From contig NZ_PIGG01000048.1 in NCBI RefSeq assembly GCF_002924445.1, forward strand, positions 1-64,000: a stretch of DNA of 64,000 nt. Reading direction: 5' to 3'. The notes beneath the pieces are model-generated. The model saw nothing but the letters and a program-made list of their open reading frames with translations. It did no database searches and was not told where the DNA came from. Source of the stretch: Minwuia thermotolerans (lineage in GTDB: Bacteria > Pseudomonadota > Alphaproteobacteria > Minwuiales > Minwuiaceae). Shown in pieces: positions 1 to 9,053 of the stretch (position 1 is the first letter of the stretch; the number at the start of each line of letters is the position of its first letter). The translations under genes were made by a program, and so were the position numbers.

Positions 1-29
1 CGAAGACAATTGACGAAAGGAACCCCGAG

Positions 30-491
30 ATGAAACGCACCCTGATCGCCGCCGCCATGCTGGGCGGTCTCCTCGCCGCCGCCGTACAGCCCGCCGCGGC
101 CGCCGACTTCGAGGTCAAGATGCTGAACCGCGGCGCGGACGGCATGATGGTCTTCGAGCCCGCCTATCTGGAGGTCCAGCCAGGCGATACCGTGACCTTC
201 CTGCCCACCGACAAGGGCCACAACGCGGAAACCATCAGGTCCATGCTTCCCGCCAATGCCGAGGCTTTCAAGGGCCGGATGAACAAGCCGGTCACCGTGA
301 CCTTCACCGAGGAGGGTGTCTACGGCTACAAGTGCCTGCCCCACTACGGCATGGGCATGGTCGGCGTTGTCGTGGTCGGCGACGCCACGGCGAACCTGGA
401 CGCCATCCGCGAGGCGAAGCATCCGGGCCGGGCGGACAAGCGCATGTCCGCCCTGCTGCAGCAAATGGACGACCGGCTGGCCGCGCGCTGA
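30..491 (+). CDS. Pseudoazurin, periplasmic blue copper protein
   Basis: Small type 1 copper protein that shuttles single electrons in the periplasm, typically from the cytochrome c pool to nitrite reductase or another terminal reductase. Residues 1-25 form a signal peptide (basic start, hydrophobic core, Ala-rich cleavage region). The cupredoxin fold follows, with the copper ligands His64, Cys102, His105 and Met110 in a [11 protein letters not shown] context typical of pseudoazurins. The length of 153 aa is normal. An AAAGGA ribosome-binding site lies about 9 nt before the ATG. It is followed 92 bp later by nnrU on the same strand, which fits nitrogen-oxide respiration, but no reductase is inside the window. 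Family assignment is firm; the electron partner is inference. Confidence 0.93.
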   Translation: MKRTLIAAAMLGGLLAAAVQPAAAADFEVKMLNRGADGMMVFEPAYLEVQPGDTVTFLPTDKGHNAETIRSMLPANAEAFKGRMNKPVTVTFTEEGVYGYKCLPHYGMGMVGVVVVGDATANLDAIREAKHPGRADKRMSALLQQMDDRLAAR

Positions 492-583
492 ACCGGATGC
501 CATGACGCGAAGAGGGCCGGGGGCGGCGACGCCCGCCGGCCCCGGTGCGTTGAGGAAATGTCAGGACAGAGGAAGGCGGAGCG

Positions 584-1177
584 ATGACGAACCTGGCGGC
601 CGCGCTGGCGCTGCTGTTCCTGACCCATGCGGCGCCGTCCCTGCCGGCGCTGCGCGAACGGCTGCTGGCGCGGCTGGGCGTCAGGGCCTTCCGCATCGCC
701 TACAGCCTCGTCTCGCTCGCTGCGGTCGCCTGGGTGATCCAGGCCTATGCCGGGGCCGCTGACAGCCCCTGGGTCTGGTCGCCGCCGCTCTGGGCCCGCT
801 GGGCGGCGGTGCTGGCAATGCCGCTGGCGCTCTGGCTCGTCGCGGTGCGGTTGATGCGGCCGCCGGGCAAGGGCGCGGCTTGGCTCTATCGTCTTGTTCC
901 GGCCCCGGCCAGCGCCGGCATCCTGCTCTGGGCGCTGCTCCACCTCGCGAATGTCGGGCAGGCGCGGGCGCTGCTGCTGTTCGCCGTCTTCGCTGCAATC
1001 GCACTCTTCGCGCTGGTCAAGAACATGCTCACCGCAGCGCCGGTCGCCGGGAGCGCCCCGGACCGCGTCGGCTATCGGCCGGCAGCGGCGGCGCTGGCCG
1101 TCTGGGCGGCCTTGCTGGCGCTGCATCCACTGGTCATCGGCCCTGACCCGCTCGCCTGGCTTGCCCTGCCCGGCTGA
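584..1177 (+). CDS. NnrU family integral membrane protein
   Basis: Polytopic membrane protein of the NnrU family, which is linked genetically to nitrite and nitric oxide reduction in denitrifiers but has no proven biochemical role. The sequence is strongly hydrophobic with five to six predicted membrane segments. The N-terminus (THAAPSLPALRERLLARLG) matches the family pattern of a His-Pro motif followed by a basic loop and a Tyr-Ser-Leu segment. A GGAAGG-type ribosome-binding site precedes the ATG. It lies downstream of pseudoazurin on the same strand. Its last 44 bases overlap the end of the convergent hydrolase gene, which is frame-compatible and not a sign of error. Confidence 0.85.
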   Translation: MTNLAAALALLFLTHAAPSLPALRERLLARLGVRAFRIAYSLVSLAAVAWVIQAYAGAADSPWVWSPPLWARWAAVLAMPLALWLVAVRLMRPPGKGAAWLYRLVPAPASAGILLWALLHLANVGQARALLLFAVFAAIALFALVKNMLTAAPVAGSAPDRVGYRPAAAALAVWAALLALHPLVIGPDPLAWLALPG

Positions 1178-2114
1178 TCGGCCCCCGGCGCAGGCCGTCC
1201 AGGAAATCGAGAACCTCCGCGTTCGACCGCCGTGTCACCTCCCTGTTCTTCTGGATGGTATAGCCCCGCGAACTGACATGGGTCGCCAGGAACAGGAGCC
1301 GGCTCAGGGGTCCGTCGATCTTCCGTCCCGATTCTTCCACGCGCAGTTCGCCGTCGGGCTGCAGTTCCACGTGGCAATGGCGCAGGTGGAAGCCGAAACG
1401 CCGCGGTTCCACGTCGTCGCCGTCCCACTGGTGGTAGCAGTCGAAAACCTTCAGCCGCACATCGGATCCGCCGCGGCGCAGATCCTCGGCGATCTTCTGC
1501 GTGCGCTCGACCGAAACGTTCCGGTCCCGCTCGCCGATCATGATCAGCACCGGCGCGCCGGTGGTCTCGGGTTCCTTCATGCGCACGACGCTGCAACTGT
1601 AATAGGCGATGTGGGCGGCGAAGCCCCCGCCCTCGGGTTGGTACAGGTCCCTGATCGGCTCGAAGGCGGCCACCTGGGAAACCATGCCGCCATAGGAGTA
1701 GCCCTTGATGGCCACCCGCTCGCCGTCGATTTCCGGACGGCTGCCCAGATAGGCCAGCGCACCAAATGCGTCGGCGAGGACCATCGCCGTCGTGAGCCTG
1801 AGCGCCTTCCATGTCTCCGGTCCGCGGATATTCCGGGAGGCGTAGCTGTCCAGCACCAGGGTCGCGTGGCCGTGCTCGGCCAGCCAGCGGCCATAGGCCA
1901 TCTCCCTGTTTCGCATCGGCCCGCCCAGACCCTGGGCGATGACGACGCCCGGCCAGCCGCCGGGCGGCGCCTCGCCCGCCGGAAGATAGAGCGTGCCCTG
2001 CGCCTCGATTGGCCGGTCCCGCGCGCCTTCGGCCATGTCCCGGGGCATGTAGGGGTTCCAGCTCCGGAAGCTGACCGTATGGCCGTCTTGCGCTTTCTGA
2101 CGGGCCTCAGCCAT
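1134..2114 (-). CDS. Dienelactone hydrolase-like alpha/beta hydrolase
   Basis: Alpha/beta hydrolase resembling dienelactone hydrolases; the substrate is unknown. The nucleophile is Ser140 in GYSYGGM, with probable Asp197 (GERDRNV) and His228 (CYHQWDG) completing the triad, in the expected order and spacing. The start is placed at 2114 because GGGGAG lies 7 nt before that ATG and the start overlaps the stop of the upstream acylase gene by 8 nt, which suggests translational coupling. In-frame codons further upstream lie inside the acylase gene. It forms an apparent operon with yciB and the acylase. A cytoplasmic enzyme is likely, since no signal peptide is seen. Confidence 0.8.
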   Translation of the reverse strand: MAEARQKAQDGHTVSFRSWNPYMPRDMAEGARDRPIEAQGTLYLPAGEAPPGGWPGVVIAQGLGGPMRNREMAYGRWLAEHGHATLVLDSYASRNIRGPETWKALRLTTAMVLADAFGALAYLGSRPEIDGERVAIKGYSYGGMVSQVAAFEPIRDLYQPEGGGFAAHIAYYSCSVVRMKEPETTGAPVLIMIGERDRNVSVERTQKIAEDLRRGGSDVRLKVFDCYHQWDGDDVEPRRFGFHLRHCHVELQPDGELRVEESGRKIDGPLSRLLFLATHVSSRGYTIQKNREVTRRSNAEVLDFLDGLRRGPISRAGQARRAGQGR

Positions 2115-4383
2115 GGCGATGCTCCCCATATCCGGCGCCGGCCGGCGACAGCGTGACCACATGGCGGAACTCGCGGGCTACCGAGGAGCGCGACATTGGT
2201 ACGCGGACATAGCGTCCTTCCCGCCAGAGCGTGTACTGGTCGTTGAAGCTGTCGGAACCGAGCCAGCCGTCCTGGCCGCCCAGCAGGCAGAAGTCGTTGG
2301 CGTCCGGGTCGGACAGGTCGGAGACATGGCGCGCCACCTGGCCCAGTCCGACGCGGTGCGTGTCCCGCGCCACGCCGTGAGCGGTCTTCATCAATGTCTC
2401 GTTGCCGCCGCCGATGGCGTCGTCGCTGAAGCGGTAGCTCCTGCCGATGACCGGCACCCGGGCGAACGGATGCTCCAGGCGCATGCGGTGGATCGCGCCC
2501 CATGTCCGATGACGCCTGAAATCGGACTGTGCGTCCCGCGCGGCCCTTGTGGCCGCCTTCTCGAGGCGCCGGCGGGGCAGTTCCTCGAGATCGCGCGCCA
2601 GTTGGGCGGTCAGGTCCCATGCCGCAAGGTAGAGCGCCAGTTCATAGGCGGCATGAAGGTGGCGCAGCAGGTGATGGACCATCAGCTCATAGGCCAGGGC
2701 GCCGCGCGAGCCGGCTTCGTGCCGGCCGTTCCACGTGGCCAGCGCTCCTACGACGTCGGGCGTGTCGGCTGCCTGGTTGTCGAGCACCTCGAGCATGCCC
2801 CGGCGGATCCGCTCCGAGGACGGCATGGCGACGTCGCGCTGCAGCGCCTTCAGGTCATCCGGCCCGCCTTCGCTCAAGCCGTCGAGCAGCCGGTTCATCC
2901 GGTCCACCCGATCGTTCGAGGAGAAGAAGAAGCCCACCGGCACGTCCGAAGGCGGCGGCCGGTTGTTGGCGGAGGCGACATAGCCGCGCTCGGGCGCGAA
3001 CTCCGCCGGGAAGTCGCTGCCGACGACGATTTCGCTCCAGTGGTCGAGGAACTCGCGCTTGCGGACGATGTCGGCCGGCGGACCCGCGCCGCGGCGCGGC
3101 AGGTGTGCTGCGATCGCCTTGCCCACCCGGCCCCGGACGTCGGCGTAGACCATGGTCTGTGCGGGCGCCGCGAAGCCGTCAAGGGCGCCGCGGAACTCGT
3201 CCCAGTTGCGGGCGCGCTGGACGCCCAGCATGGCGCTGATCTCGTCGTTCGGATCGTGGCCGATCCAGCGCATGGCCAGCGGCCGGTTCTTCGGCAGCCC
3301 GAGCATGGGCGCGTCGGAGATGATCGGTCCGTAGGCGCATTCCCGGATCGTGACCCGGCCTTCGCCGCCCCAGCGCACGGGGATGGTTTCCTCGCGCGTT
3401 GCGATTTCCCCGTCCGGCAGATCGGTGACATCGAACAGGTCGCTGCTGGCCGCATGCAGGCTGGTGCCCCCCCAGGCGATGTGTTCGTTGCGGCCCAGCG
3501 CCATCACGGGAACGCCGGGGATCATCAGGCCGACGGCGTGAATGCCGGGCGCGCGCATGCCGGCGATCAGCCACAGATTGGGCAGCATGACGCCCAGATG
3601 CGGATCGCTGGCGATCATCGCTGCGCCGCTTTTCGTACGTTCGCCGGCCACGGCGAGGGAGTTGCTGCCGCTCCGGCCGAAGGCGGCCAGGAAGTCTTCG
3701 GTTCCGGGGCTGCGGCCATCCCCGGCATAGGACGGCACCGGGGAGCCGCCTTCCGCGATCAGCCTTTGCCAGGCCGCCGGCCAGTTCTCTCGGTCGCTGT
3801 GCGGCAACAGCCGGCGCAGGACCTTCCAGGAGAAGTCGCTCGCAGCCACCCGCCCGATGGCGACAAGGTCGGCCAGGGTCCAGGGCTCGGGTGCGGCGCC
3901 CAGAAGGCGGAACTCCTCCGGATGCTCGTCCGCCGATTCGATGACCGCGTTGACGCCGTCGCGGAAGCCGGCAAGCCATTCCCGCGTTTCCTCCGGCAGG
4001 CCCTGCCGGATTTCCTCGACGGCGCGGGAGAAGCCGACGATGCGCAGGCTGCGGTCGACGTCGAGCGCCACCGGACCCAGCAGCCCGGCCATGCGGCCGC
4101 GCGCCAGCCGGCGCATGATTTCCATCTGGAACAGCCGGAGATGGCCGTGAACGACGCCCAGGCCCACGGCGAGGTCGCGCTCCCCGGCGGCCTCCACGAA
4201 GGGCACCTGATGGTCGTTCCAGCGGATCTCGACCCCGGTCTCCAGCGGCAGGCCCTGGCGCGGCAGCGCCGCCAGACGGTCCTCCAGGCTCCAGCGCCGC
4301 CGGCGGGGTTCGCGGGCGCGGAAGACCGTGTAGCGCGCGGTCAGCATTGCCGCGCCTTTCCACGAGCGCGCCGTGGTGATCAT
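2107..4383 (-). CDS. Penicillin acylase family (Ntn-hydrolase, S45) amidase
   Basis: Ntn-hydrolase of the penicillin amidase family, which cleaves amide bonds in N-acylated compounds (beta-lactams, acyl-homoserine lactones or other acyl amides). The autoprocessing site is visible as GSN at residues 239-241, where Ser240 would become the N-terminal nucleophile of the beta subunit, followed by the family motif SDPHLG. About 758 aa, close to the family norm. The ATG at 4383 overlaps the yciB stop as ATGA. A second ATG at 4347 has a better-spaced GGAAAGG, so the true start may be 12 codons later. No clear signal peptide is seen, unusual for a family that is often periplasmic. The substrate cannot be read from the sequence. 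Confidence 0.85.
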   Translation of the reverse strand: MITTARSWKGAAMLTARYTVFRAREPRRRRWSLEDRLAALPRQGLPLETGVEIRWNDHQVPFVEAAGERDLAVGLGVVHGHLRLFQMEIMRRLARGRMAGLLGPVALDVDRSLRIVGFSRAVEEIRQGLPEETREWLAGFRDGVNAVIESADEHPEEFRLLGAAPEPWTLADLVAIGRVAASDFSWKVLRRLLPHSDRENWPAAWQRLIAEGGSPVPSYAGDGRSPGTEDFLAAFGRSGSNSLAVAGERTKSGAAMIASDPHLGVMLPNLWLIAGMRAPGIHAVGLMIPGVPVMALGRNEHIAWGGTSLHAASSDLFDVTDLPDGEIATREETIPVRWGGEGRVTIRECAYGPIISDAPMLGLPKNRPLAMRWIGHDPNDEISAMLGVQRARNWDEFRGALDGFAAPAQTMVYADVRGRVGKAIAAHLPRRGAGPPADIVRKREFLDHWSEIVVGSDFPAEFAPERGYVASANNRPPPSDVPVGFFFSSNDRVDRMNRLLDGLSEGGPDDLKALQRDVAMPSSERIRRGMLEVLDNQAADTPDVVGALATWNGRHEAGSRGALAYELMVHHLLRHLHAAYELALYLAAWDLTAQLARDLEELPRRRLEKAATRAARDAQSDFRRHRTWGAIHRMRLEHPFARVPVIGRSYRFSDDAIGGGNETLMKTAHGVARDTHRVGLGQVARHVSDLSDPDANDFCLLGGQDGWLGSDSFNDQYTLWREGRYVRVPMSRSSVAREFRHVVTLSPAGAGYGEHRHG

Positions 4384-4991
4384 GCCGCCTCCCGCTTCTG
4401 CCGGCGCGCCGCTTCGGCGGCCCGCCGCTCGCGGCGGAACATGGGCCACAGGCTGGCTGCGAACAGCGCGTCCAGCGGCAGCACGCAGAAGACCTTGAAG
4501 TAGACCCAGATCTCGGTGCTGAAGGAGCGCCGGACGACCTCGTTGAGCAGGGCGAGGCAGATCAGGAAGCCGCCGGCACGGAACGCCAGCTTGCGCCAGG
4601 CCTCGTCGCGCATGGTCAGTTCGTCGCCGAAGGCGCGCTTCAGGAAGTTGACGCCGACCAGCGGCCCGCCCAGCACCATGGCGCCGAACAGGGCATTGCC
4701 GACGGTGGGCTGGATCTTGATGAACATGGCCTCGCCCAGCCACAGCGTGAGGCCGCCGAAGGCAAGCACCATGACCAGCCCCAGCAGGGGGAAGGTCGGC
4801 AGGGTGCGTTTCGCCGAATATGTGCAGGCGACCGAGACGATCATTGCGATCATGAACACTGCCGTGCCGACGAAGATGTCGCCGAACATGAAGCCGACGA
4901 AGAATGCCAGCAGCGGTCCGGCTTCCAGGGCCAGCTTGCCCAGGAGCTTCGACGTCCTGTTCAGCGGAATTTCGGCTGCCATCTCGCTCAT
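4380..4991 (-). CDS. yciB: Inner membrane septation protein YciB/IspZ
   Basis: Integral membrane protein of the YciB (intracellular septation protein A) family, involved in cell envelope integrity and septum formation. Several hydrophobic spans are visible, with the family segments LALEAGPLLAFF near the N-terminus and WVYFKVFCVLPLD near the C-terminus. The start at 4991 is chosen because AAGGA lies 7 nt upstream; another ATG at 5012 would add seven residues. It is the first gene of a tight three-gene set with the acylase and the alpha/beta hydrolase, joined by short overlaps. About 203 aa, normal for alphaproteobacterial members. Confidence 0.88.
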   Translation of the reverse strand: MSEMAAEIPLNRTSKLLGKLALEAGPLLAFFVGFMFGDIFVGTAVFMIAMIVSVACTYSAKRTLPTFPLLGLVMVLAFGGLTLWLGEAMFIKIQPTVGNALFGAMVLGGPLVGVNFLKRAFGDELTMRDEAWRKLAFRAGGFLICLALLNEVVRRSFSTEIWVYFKVFCVLPLDALFAASLWPMFRRERRAAEAARRQKREAA

Positions 4992-5278
4992 CGGCCGATC
5001 CTTCGGGGACACGCCGACGAGCGGCGGGCCGTGGAGGCGGCGGGCCGCGACGGAACCGGCAGGCGGGGCGGGATTCGCCCTCCGCCGGCAGAGTTGAATT
5101 TCAGATGCTCGGGCACTTTGCGCGCTCGTTTTTTGCTTCTTCTTGTGTGCAGGACGTGGTGAGCGCGCCGGCCGTATGGAACCGCGTCGATTTGCCCGGG
5201 GCGTGGAAACGCCTGTGGCGCATCCGGTGGAAACCGGGATTGGCCATGCCGCCGCCGCGGCCTCACGCCCCCGGGGGT

Positions 5279-6175
5279 TCAGTCCAGACCGTCGTCGGGC
5301 GTGTCGCCGAGGTACAGGGGCTTGATGGCGCGGCTGCGGGCCGTGATCGCTGCGCCGCCGGTGCGGTCCATGTCGCGCGGCAGTGCGGGGTCGGCGAGAG
5401 TGAGCGGATGGCCCGTCTCGACGAAGCCCAGATAGGGGCCGCCGAAGTCGTAACCGATCAGCTTCAGCACCTCGTGGGGGATATCCTTCGCCTTGTCCGG
5501 CGGGATCGAGAGGTACTGGTTCTCCTCCTGGCGCAGCCAGCCGAGATTGTAGTGAAGCCCCATGCCGCGGCGGTTGCCGTTCGACCGGTTGGCGCCGCTG
5601 CCGTGGATGAGATTGCTGGTGTAGAGCAGCACCGAACCGGCCGGCATCTCCGCATTGACCGCCTCGTCGGCTGTGGGTTGACGGTCATGGGCCCAGCGGT
5701 GGCTGCCGGGCACCAGCCGGGTGCCGCCATTCCCGGCGGTGAAGTCGTTGCACGCCCACATGGTGGCCAGCGTCATGGGGATGGAAGGCAGGCGCACGGG
5801 ATAGATCCCGCCGTCGCGGTGCAGCTCCTGGGCCGTCTCGCCGGGCTGCAGATCCACCAGCAGGGTGACATGGAGGTGATAGCGCGCGCAGTGGGGCAGC
5901 AGAACGCGGTCGCAGACGCCCATGATCGTGGGATGGACGGCGAGCTCCCGGCAGGCCGCGGACTTGGCGATCAGATTGTTGATGCGTTTGGTCCTGTGGC
6001 CGGCAAAGTCGGTCCGGCCAAGCTGCACCGCGTCGACATGGGGGTCGAAATCGGCGTTGAGACGCGACACGGTCTCCGCATCGGCCAGTTCGCGCACGAT
6101 GGCGTAGCCGTGCTCGTCAAGGGCTTCGGCGACGGCCTCGGGGCTTGCGTCGCGGTCGAATTCTGGCCTGGGCAT
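5279..6175 (-). CDS. Phytanoyl-CoA dioxygenase (PhyH) family oxygenase
   Basis: Fe(II)/2-oxoglutarate-dependent oxygenase of the PhyH family. The iron triad is visible as His119 and Asp121 in ELHRDGG and His190 in LIHGSG, followed about 11 residues later by arginines expected to bind 2-oxoglutarate. The start at 6175 is preceded by AGGAG about 10 nt away; earlier in-frame codons give low-complexity basic sequence and are unlikely to be coding. 298 aa, normal. The substrate is unknown: family members hydroxylate lipids, ectoine and phosphonates among others. It is a single gene, with yciB 287 bp downstream on the same strand. Confidence 0.88.
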   Translation of the reverse strand: MPRPEFDRDASPEAVAEALDEHGYAIVRELADAETVSRLNADFDPHVDAVQLGRTDFAGHRTKRINNLIAKSAACRELAVHPTIMGVCDRVLLPHCARYHLHVTLLVDLQPGETAQELHRDGGIYPVRLPSIPMTLATMWACNDFTAGNGGTRLVPGSHRWAHDRQPTADEAVNAEMPAGSVLLYTSNLIHGSGANRSNGNRRGMGLHYNLGWLRQEENQYLSIPPDKAKDIPHEVLKLIGYDFGGPYLGFVETGHPLTLADPALPRDMDRTGGAAITARSRAIKPLYLGDTPDDGLD

Positions 6176-6483
6176 CCGCTGTTGGCTCCTCTGCCGGGTC
6201 TGAGGGCCATTCCAGCGGCGCGGCCGTTTCGATGCAAGATGCCTCGTCGGCGGGGCGGCGACGGCCGCGCCCGGCACTCTCGCAAACCACCGACCCATCA
6301 GCTATCAAACGGAAGAACTCTCGTTCTGAACGAGGGAGCCAAGGGGCTCAGACCAGGTGCACCTCACTATCCTGCTCCAGGCCCCGGGCGTGGACGCGCT
6401 GAGGCCTCAGAGGGGCACGGGGCCCGGCACAAGCCGAGCAATGGGCTCAACCTCGAAATCAGCTTGCCGTCGAACTGTCGATG
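6176..6483. other. Gene-free stretch with a 15-bp palindrome upstream of the PhyH gene
   Basis: This gap between the PhyH start and the end of the downstream-facing kinase gene holds no coding region I can support. It presumably carries the PhyH promoter. The only clear structure is the perfect palindrome CTCGTTCTGAACGAG at 6320-6334, listed separately. No terminator-like hairpin with a T run is seen for the kinase gene. Confidence 0.5.
6320..6334. promoter_or_regulatory. Candidate operator: perfect 15-bp palindrome
   Basis: CTCGTTC and GAACGAG flank a single central T. It sits about 145 bp upstream of the PhyH-family oxygenase start and beyond the 3' end of the kinase gene. There is no T run next to it, so an operator is more likely than a terminator. 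The binding protein is unknown. Confidence 0.3.
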
Positions 6484-8643
6484 TCATGCATCGCGGTCAA
6501 GGGTCGACCGGACCATCCGCGCCAGATCTTCACGCTGAAAGGGCTTCTGCAGCAGCCGCATGCCCGGCTCCACCCACCCCTCATTCAGCATGGAGGCCTC
6601 CGTATAGCCGGAGGTGAAAAGCACGGGCAGCCGGGGCCGGATGCGTTGCGCGGCATCTGCCAGCTGTCGCCCGCTCATGCCGCCCGACATGACGATGTCG
6701 GTGAAGAGCAGATCGATATCCTCGTTCTGCTCGAGCAACGCCAGCGCCTCCTGCCCGTTTGCAGCCTCCATCACCCGGTATCCCAGCAGGGAGAGTTGCA
6801 GCACCACGAAATCCCGGACCATCGCATCGTCCTCGGCCAGCAGCACCAGCTCGCCTCTGCCTTCCATCGCGGGAGCAGCCGGCGGTTCCTCCCGGGGCCG
6901 TGTCGGCGTCTCGGCGCGCGGCAGGTAGAGCCGGATCGTCGTACCCCTGCCGACTTCGGAATCGACGTCGAGATGACCCCCGGTCTGCTTGATGAATCCG
7001 AAGACCATGCTGAGTCCGAGACCGCTGCCGCGGTCGGATTCCTTGGTGGTGAAGAATGGCTCGAACGCGTGGCGCACCACCTCCTCGGGCATGCCGGTTC
7101 CGGTGTCCGAAACCGCGATGCTGACATATGGACCTGGCGTCACGTCGGCCTGCCGCTGCGCCGCATCCGCATCCGCATCCGCATCCAGACGGGTGTTGGT
7201 CATTTCGATCCGCAGCAGGCCGCCCTCGGGCATTGCGTCCCGCGCATTCAGGCAGAGATTGAGGATTGAGTTCTGGAGCTGACTGGCGTCCACGTAAGCA
7301 TCATCGATGCTGCGCTCATGGGAGATGGCAATTTCGATGTGCTCGCCCAGGGTCCGCTGCAGAAGCAGCCGCATTCCCTCGATCAGTGCCGCGACATCCG
7401 TTGCCGCGGGCGCCAGCACCTGACGCCGGGAATAGGCGAGCAGATTATGCGTGAGCTCGGCGCCGAGGTTCGCCGCCTTCAGGATTGTGTCTACCAAGGA
7501 CCTCGAGTCTTCATCGCGCCCGTCAAGCCGCTGCTCGAGTAGCCCGGCGTTCCCGATCACGACGGTCAGAAGATTGTTGAAGTCATGCGCGACACCGCCC
7601 GTGAGCTGTCCAATGGCTTCGAACTTCTGCGCCTTTCGCAACTGGCGTTCGGTTTCGCGCTGCTCGGACACGTCGGCGAGAATGGTACAGACTGCGGGCG
7701 ACCCTCCCCAGTCGAGAACGGTGACCCGGTTCTCGAGTTCGATGATGGAACCGTCCCGTGTCTTACCCTTGAGGTCGTAGGCCTTCGGCGGGTCACCGCC
7801 CCTCATGCGTTGGCGGTTGAACTGCACGATACGGTCCCGCTCCTCCTCGGCGAAAAGCGCCAGGCAGTCGGGCAGGCCAAGAATCTCGTCAGCGCTGGAA
7901 TAGCCGAGCGTTCTCGCCAGGGCCTCATTCGCAAGAATCGGGGTGAAATCGCGGTGAACGAGGATGCCGACCGGGGCTGCGGCAATCACCTTCTCGAAAC
8001 GCGAACGCAGCTCTTCGATGTGCGCCTTCGCCTGCCGATGCTCGGTGATGTCGCGGGCGACGCCGACCACGCGATAAACCTCTCCGCTTTCGTTGCGGAC
8101 GGGAAATCCACGATCCTCGATCCAGCGGATCGCGCCATCGGGCCTGACGATCCGGTACTCGGCCACGTTGCTTTGCCGTTGCCGTTCCCGGATCTTTCTT
8201 CGGGTATAGGCGCGATCATCGGGATGAACGGTTTCCATCCATGATCCGGGATCGCTGAACATCGCGTCACTGGAGCGGCCCCAGATCGTTTCATACGCCG
8301 GTGAGACGTAGTGGATACCACGATCGCGCGGGTCGCCGATCCACAGGACCTCCCCCACATTGTCGGCAATCAGTTCGAAACGTTCCCGGCTTTTCTCCAG
8401 AGCGGCGTTGACGGAAATGATTTGCGCCATGCCGCGGCGGATGAAGAATCGGCAGATCAGGCCCAGACCGAGCGCCGTGATCAGGACGAATCCCATTCCC
8501 TTGACGCTCTGGATGCCCGGTCGCCAGTCGCTGCTGAATCCATGTTCGACGAGCCAATCCGACCCGAGAATGTAGAGGAATCCGGCGGCGGCGTAGACCG
8601 CGGCGACACGCAGCGCTGTCCCGCCTGCCGCGCCGAATCTCAA
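6484..8643 (-). CDS. Membrane hybrid histidine kinase (PAS-PAS-HisKA-HATPase-REC)
   Basis: Hybrid sensor kinase. Two hydrophobic segments (about residues 11-27 and 48-68) are followed by PAS domains at about 85-205 and 210-335. The HisKA H-box has His353 in GGVAHDFNNLL. The HATPase has an N-box near 465, a DTGTGMP motif at about 513 and a GSGLGLSM glycine box at about 539. A C-terminal receiver has Asp649 in FTDIVM. The only available upstream start is TTG at 8643 with no strong ribosome-binding site, so the start is uncertain. Four tandem GCATCC units (7163-7186) encode an Asp-Ala run between the N-box and the DTGTGMP motif. No dedicated output gene adjoins it; it may feed the nearby single-domain receivers. 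Confidence 0.87.
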   Translation of the reverse strand: MRFGAAGGTALRVAAVYAAAGFLYILGSDWLVEHGFSSDWRPGIQSVKGMGFVLITALGLGLICRFFIRRGMAQIISVNAALEKSRERFELIADNVGEVLWIGDPRDRGIHYVSPAYETIWGRSSDAMFSDPGSWMETVHPDDRAYTRRKIRERQRQSNVAEYRIVRPDGAIRWIEDRGFPVRNESGEVYRVVGVARDITEHRQAKAHIEELRSRFEKVIAAAPVGILVHRDFTPILANEALARTLGYSSADEILGLPDCLALFAEEERDRIVQFNRQRMRGGDPPKAYDLKGKTRDGSIIELENRVTVLDWGGSPAVCTILADVSEQRETERQLRKAQKFEAIGQLTGGVAHDFNNLLTVVIGNAGLLEQRLDGRDEDSRSLVDTILKAANLGAELTHNLLAYSRRQVLAPAATDVAALIEGMRLLLQRTLGEHIEIAISHERSIDDAYVDASQLQNSILNLCLNARDAMPEGGLLRIEMTNTRLDADADADAAQRQADVTPGPYVSIAVSDTGTGMPEEVVRHAFEPFFTTKESDRGSGLGLSMVFGFIKQTGGHLDVDSEVGRGTTIRLYLPRAETPTRPREEPPAAPAMEGRGELVLLAEDDAMVRDFVVLQLSLLGYRVMEAANGQEALALLEQNEDIDLLFTDIVMSGGMSGRQLADAAQRIRPRLPVLFTSGYTEASMLNEGWVEPGMRLLQKPFQREDLARMVRSTLDRDA
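7163..7186. repeat. Tandem hexanucleotide repeat (GCATCC x4) inside the kinase gene
   Basis: Four exact, adjacent copies of GCATCC encode alternating Asp-Ala on the minus strand. Six-base units keep the frame, so gain or loss of copies would only change the linker length inside the ATPase domain. Confidence 0.75.
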
Positions 8644-9053
8644 ATCGCTGGCAGGGCTGTAGTGCTCGTTGGTGCCTATCGTGAGGTCTCCATGATCCGA
8701 TCAGGCTGCCTCCAACCAAGCAGTGTGGAAGTCCTCACAGTAGGGCGAAGCCAGTACCCAAAGAACAACTGGAGCGTTAGTCTGCCATGTCGGCATCCTG
8801 CGGATAAACCCGGGAAAGTCGAACAGGTTTCCGATTGGGCCATGGCCCCTCCGTAGGACGAATGACCGCGGTAGGCCGAAAGTCAGGGCAAACAGTTCCA
8901 GTTCTACGGAGACGCTGAATCTGGGCGGATTGCCATTGGCTCATCCTGCACGCGCACCACATCACGCGCTAGAGATTTGTTTAGGTGTGTTCCGCAATGG
9001 TGTGCCGCGAGCGTGTCTCCGCAGATCATTCAAGGGCAGGAATCAGCATAATC
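8644..9053. other. 410-bp gene-free region between divergent signalling genes
   Basis: No coding region is supported here. The stretch lies between the TTG-started hybrid kinase (leftward) and a receiver gene (rightward), and so should hold both promoters. It is visibly less GC-rich than the chromosome on either side of the signalling block. I see no tRNA, no repeat longer than a few bases and no strong hairpin. Confidence 0.5.

Noticed and set aside
2113-4503. Very long open frame on the plus strand opposite the acylase and yciB genes
   Set aside because: It is a GC-driven antisense frame; its translation has no recognisable domain, while the minus strand encodes the S45 signature and a coupled operon.
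6176-6483. A direct repeat of the tRNA-Ser 3' end marking the left edge of an island
   Set aside because: Reading the gap by eye gave no match longer than a few bases to the tRNA end.
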